Assembly: GCA_016291915.1 (NCBI GenBank) | Contig: JAEEZP010000260.1 | Location: 1 to 14,312 of the forward strand | Origin: Prevotella sp. | Lineage (GTDB): Bacteria; Bacteroidota; Bacteroidia; Bacteroidales; Bacteroidaceae | Direction: 5' to 3' | Length of the DNA stretch: 14,312 nt | Shown here: one piece after another, positions 13,706 to 14,312 of the stretch | Numbering within the stretch: the stretch's first letter is position 1 | Layout of the letters: each line of letters opens with the position of its first letter | Notes under the pieces: model-generated | Seen by the model: only the letters and a program-made list of their open reading frames with translations | What the model was told of the DNA's origin: nothing | Database searches by the model: none | Made by a program: the position numbers and the translations under genes

Positions 13706-14312
13706 TCAGTTGTTCTGTTTGATCACCATGATCGACAGCAGATCAGCCACCTTTACGGCCTCCTCCGCCAACTCTTCAACATGCAAGGTGAAATAACGCA
13801 GGTGGAACTTCTGACTGAGCTTCAGATTCTCCATCTCATGGAAAACCTGTCTCTTCAGGGTCTGCGCCTGCTTCATCACCTCTTTCTCAAAATAATAGAT
13901 ACGGTGTACCTTCTCAGTAATATGCCGTGGCTCACGGAAAAAATTCTTTGCAGCCTCCACACTACCCTCAACGGCCAACGATGATATCTCAATGAGCTTG
14001 AGAAAGTCAACCGTCATCTCAGCAGGGAAGAAAGGCACTTCTATCTCATATTGCCACAGGTTCTTGAACAGCAGATCGGCAATCCTGTCTAAACGTTCCA
14101 GCAACTGCATGAGGTCCACACGGTTTTCACTGAGCATGGAGAGGGAATAAAACTCATTCTCTATGTTTCTACGCAATTCAGTAGTGGTATCACGCAGCTG
14201 GGTCATCGTCTTCAGATTATCCTGGAATTCTTCAGACGAACCATCTAAGAAGTGCTTCACTCCATTTTTAAATACCAATGAACATTCATCCAAATGTGCC
14301 ATGTAGGTATCC
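13706..14312 (-). CDS. DUF47/PhoU-like protein (5' end outside window)
   Basis: An all-helical cytoplasmic protein of the DUF47 family (PhoU-related, TIGR00153 type), usually encoded next to a PiT phosphate transporter and thought to regulate it. Seen here are the long amphipathic helices with the family layout: a first pair with RNIENEFYSLSMLSENRVDLMQLLERLDRIADLL, and the closing helix HVEELAEEAVKVADLLSIMVI. An ATG lies at 14302, but the frame stays open to the window edge and the family's first helix is already under way at that Met, so the real start is probably a short way outside. The TGA is one base before the ATG of the PiT-like regulator, which implies coupled expression and a physical partnership. 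Confidence 0.85.
   Translation of the reverse strand, partial: DTYMAHLDECSLVFKNGVKHFLDGSSEEFQDNLKTMTQLRDTTTELRRNIENEFYSLSMLSENRVDLMQLLERLDRIADLLFKNLWQYEIEVPFFPAEMTVDFLKLIEISSLAVEGSVEAAKNFFREPRHITEKVHRIYYFEKEVMKQAQTLKRQVFHEMENLKLSQKFHLRYFTLHVEELAEEAVKVADLLSIMVIKQNN

Overview
The window looks like a Bacteroidales chromosome, probably Prevotella or a close relative. The evidence is the set of protein families (Wzi-type capsule protein, PF07396 phosphate-selective porin, a membrane-bound regulator with a Bacteroidetes-style LuxR HTH, a Bacteroides-type insert in GDP-fucose synthase), a promoter of the TTTG-N19-TAnnTTTG form, mostly absent Shine-Dalgarno sites, and AT-rich heptad repeats in the gaps. 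The genus is inferred, not shown.

Left part (1-4883), surface polysaccharide. The 3' end of a reverse transcriptase enters from the left edge. It converges on a two-gene minus-strand unit: a Wzi-family outer-membrane protein and a small lipoprotein, overlapping by ATGA. Across a 194-bp divergent gap, gmd and fcl run on the plus strand and convert GDP-mannose to GDP-L-fucose. The gap holds a good Bacteroidetes promoter for gmd and a cluster of AAACGA/TCGTTT hexamers.

Right part (4885-14312), nine minus-strand genes. In order of transcription they are: a DUF47/PhoU-like protein (start outside the window); a 522-aa membrane regulator; a phosphate-selective porin (OprO/OprP family); a lamin-tail lipoprotein; a divergent CYTH-like protein; a canonical CYTH protein; a DASS/SLC13 anion carrier; a 489-aa membrane protein of unknown function; and a small lipoprotein. 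Several junctions are tight (1 bp, 5 bp, 9 bp), while two gaps of about 90-130 bp carry heptad repeats. It may be one long operon or two to three transcripts.

The main discovery is the 522-aa regulator. Its first ~310 residues read as both halves of a PiT (inorganic phosphate transporter) fold with the phosphate/sodium signature motifs eroded. They are followed by an extra membrane helix, a coiled coil and a LuxR-type DNA-binding domain. It sits one base after a DUF47 gene, the place where a working PiT transporter normally sits. I infer a transporter-derived phosphate sensor that is itself a membrane-tethered transcription factor, with DUF47 as its partner and the porin downstream as a likely target. 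The two CYTH genes (a family acting on inorganic tripolyphosphate and other triphosphorylated compounds) fit a phosphate or polyphosphate theme. The carrier, which has lost the Asn of both SNT motifs, may or may not belong to it.
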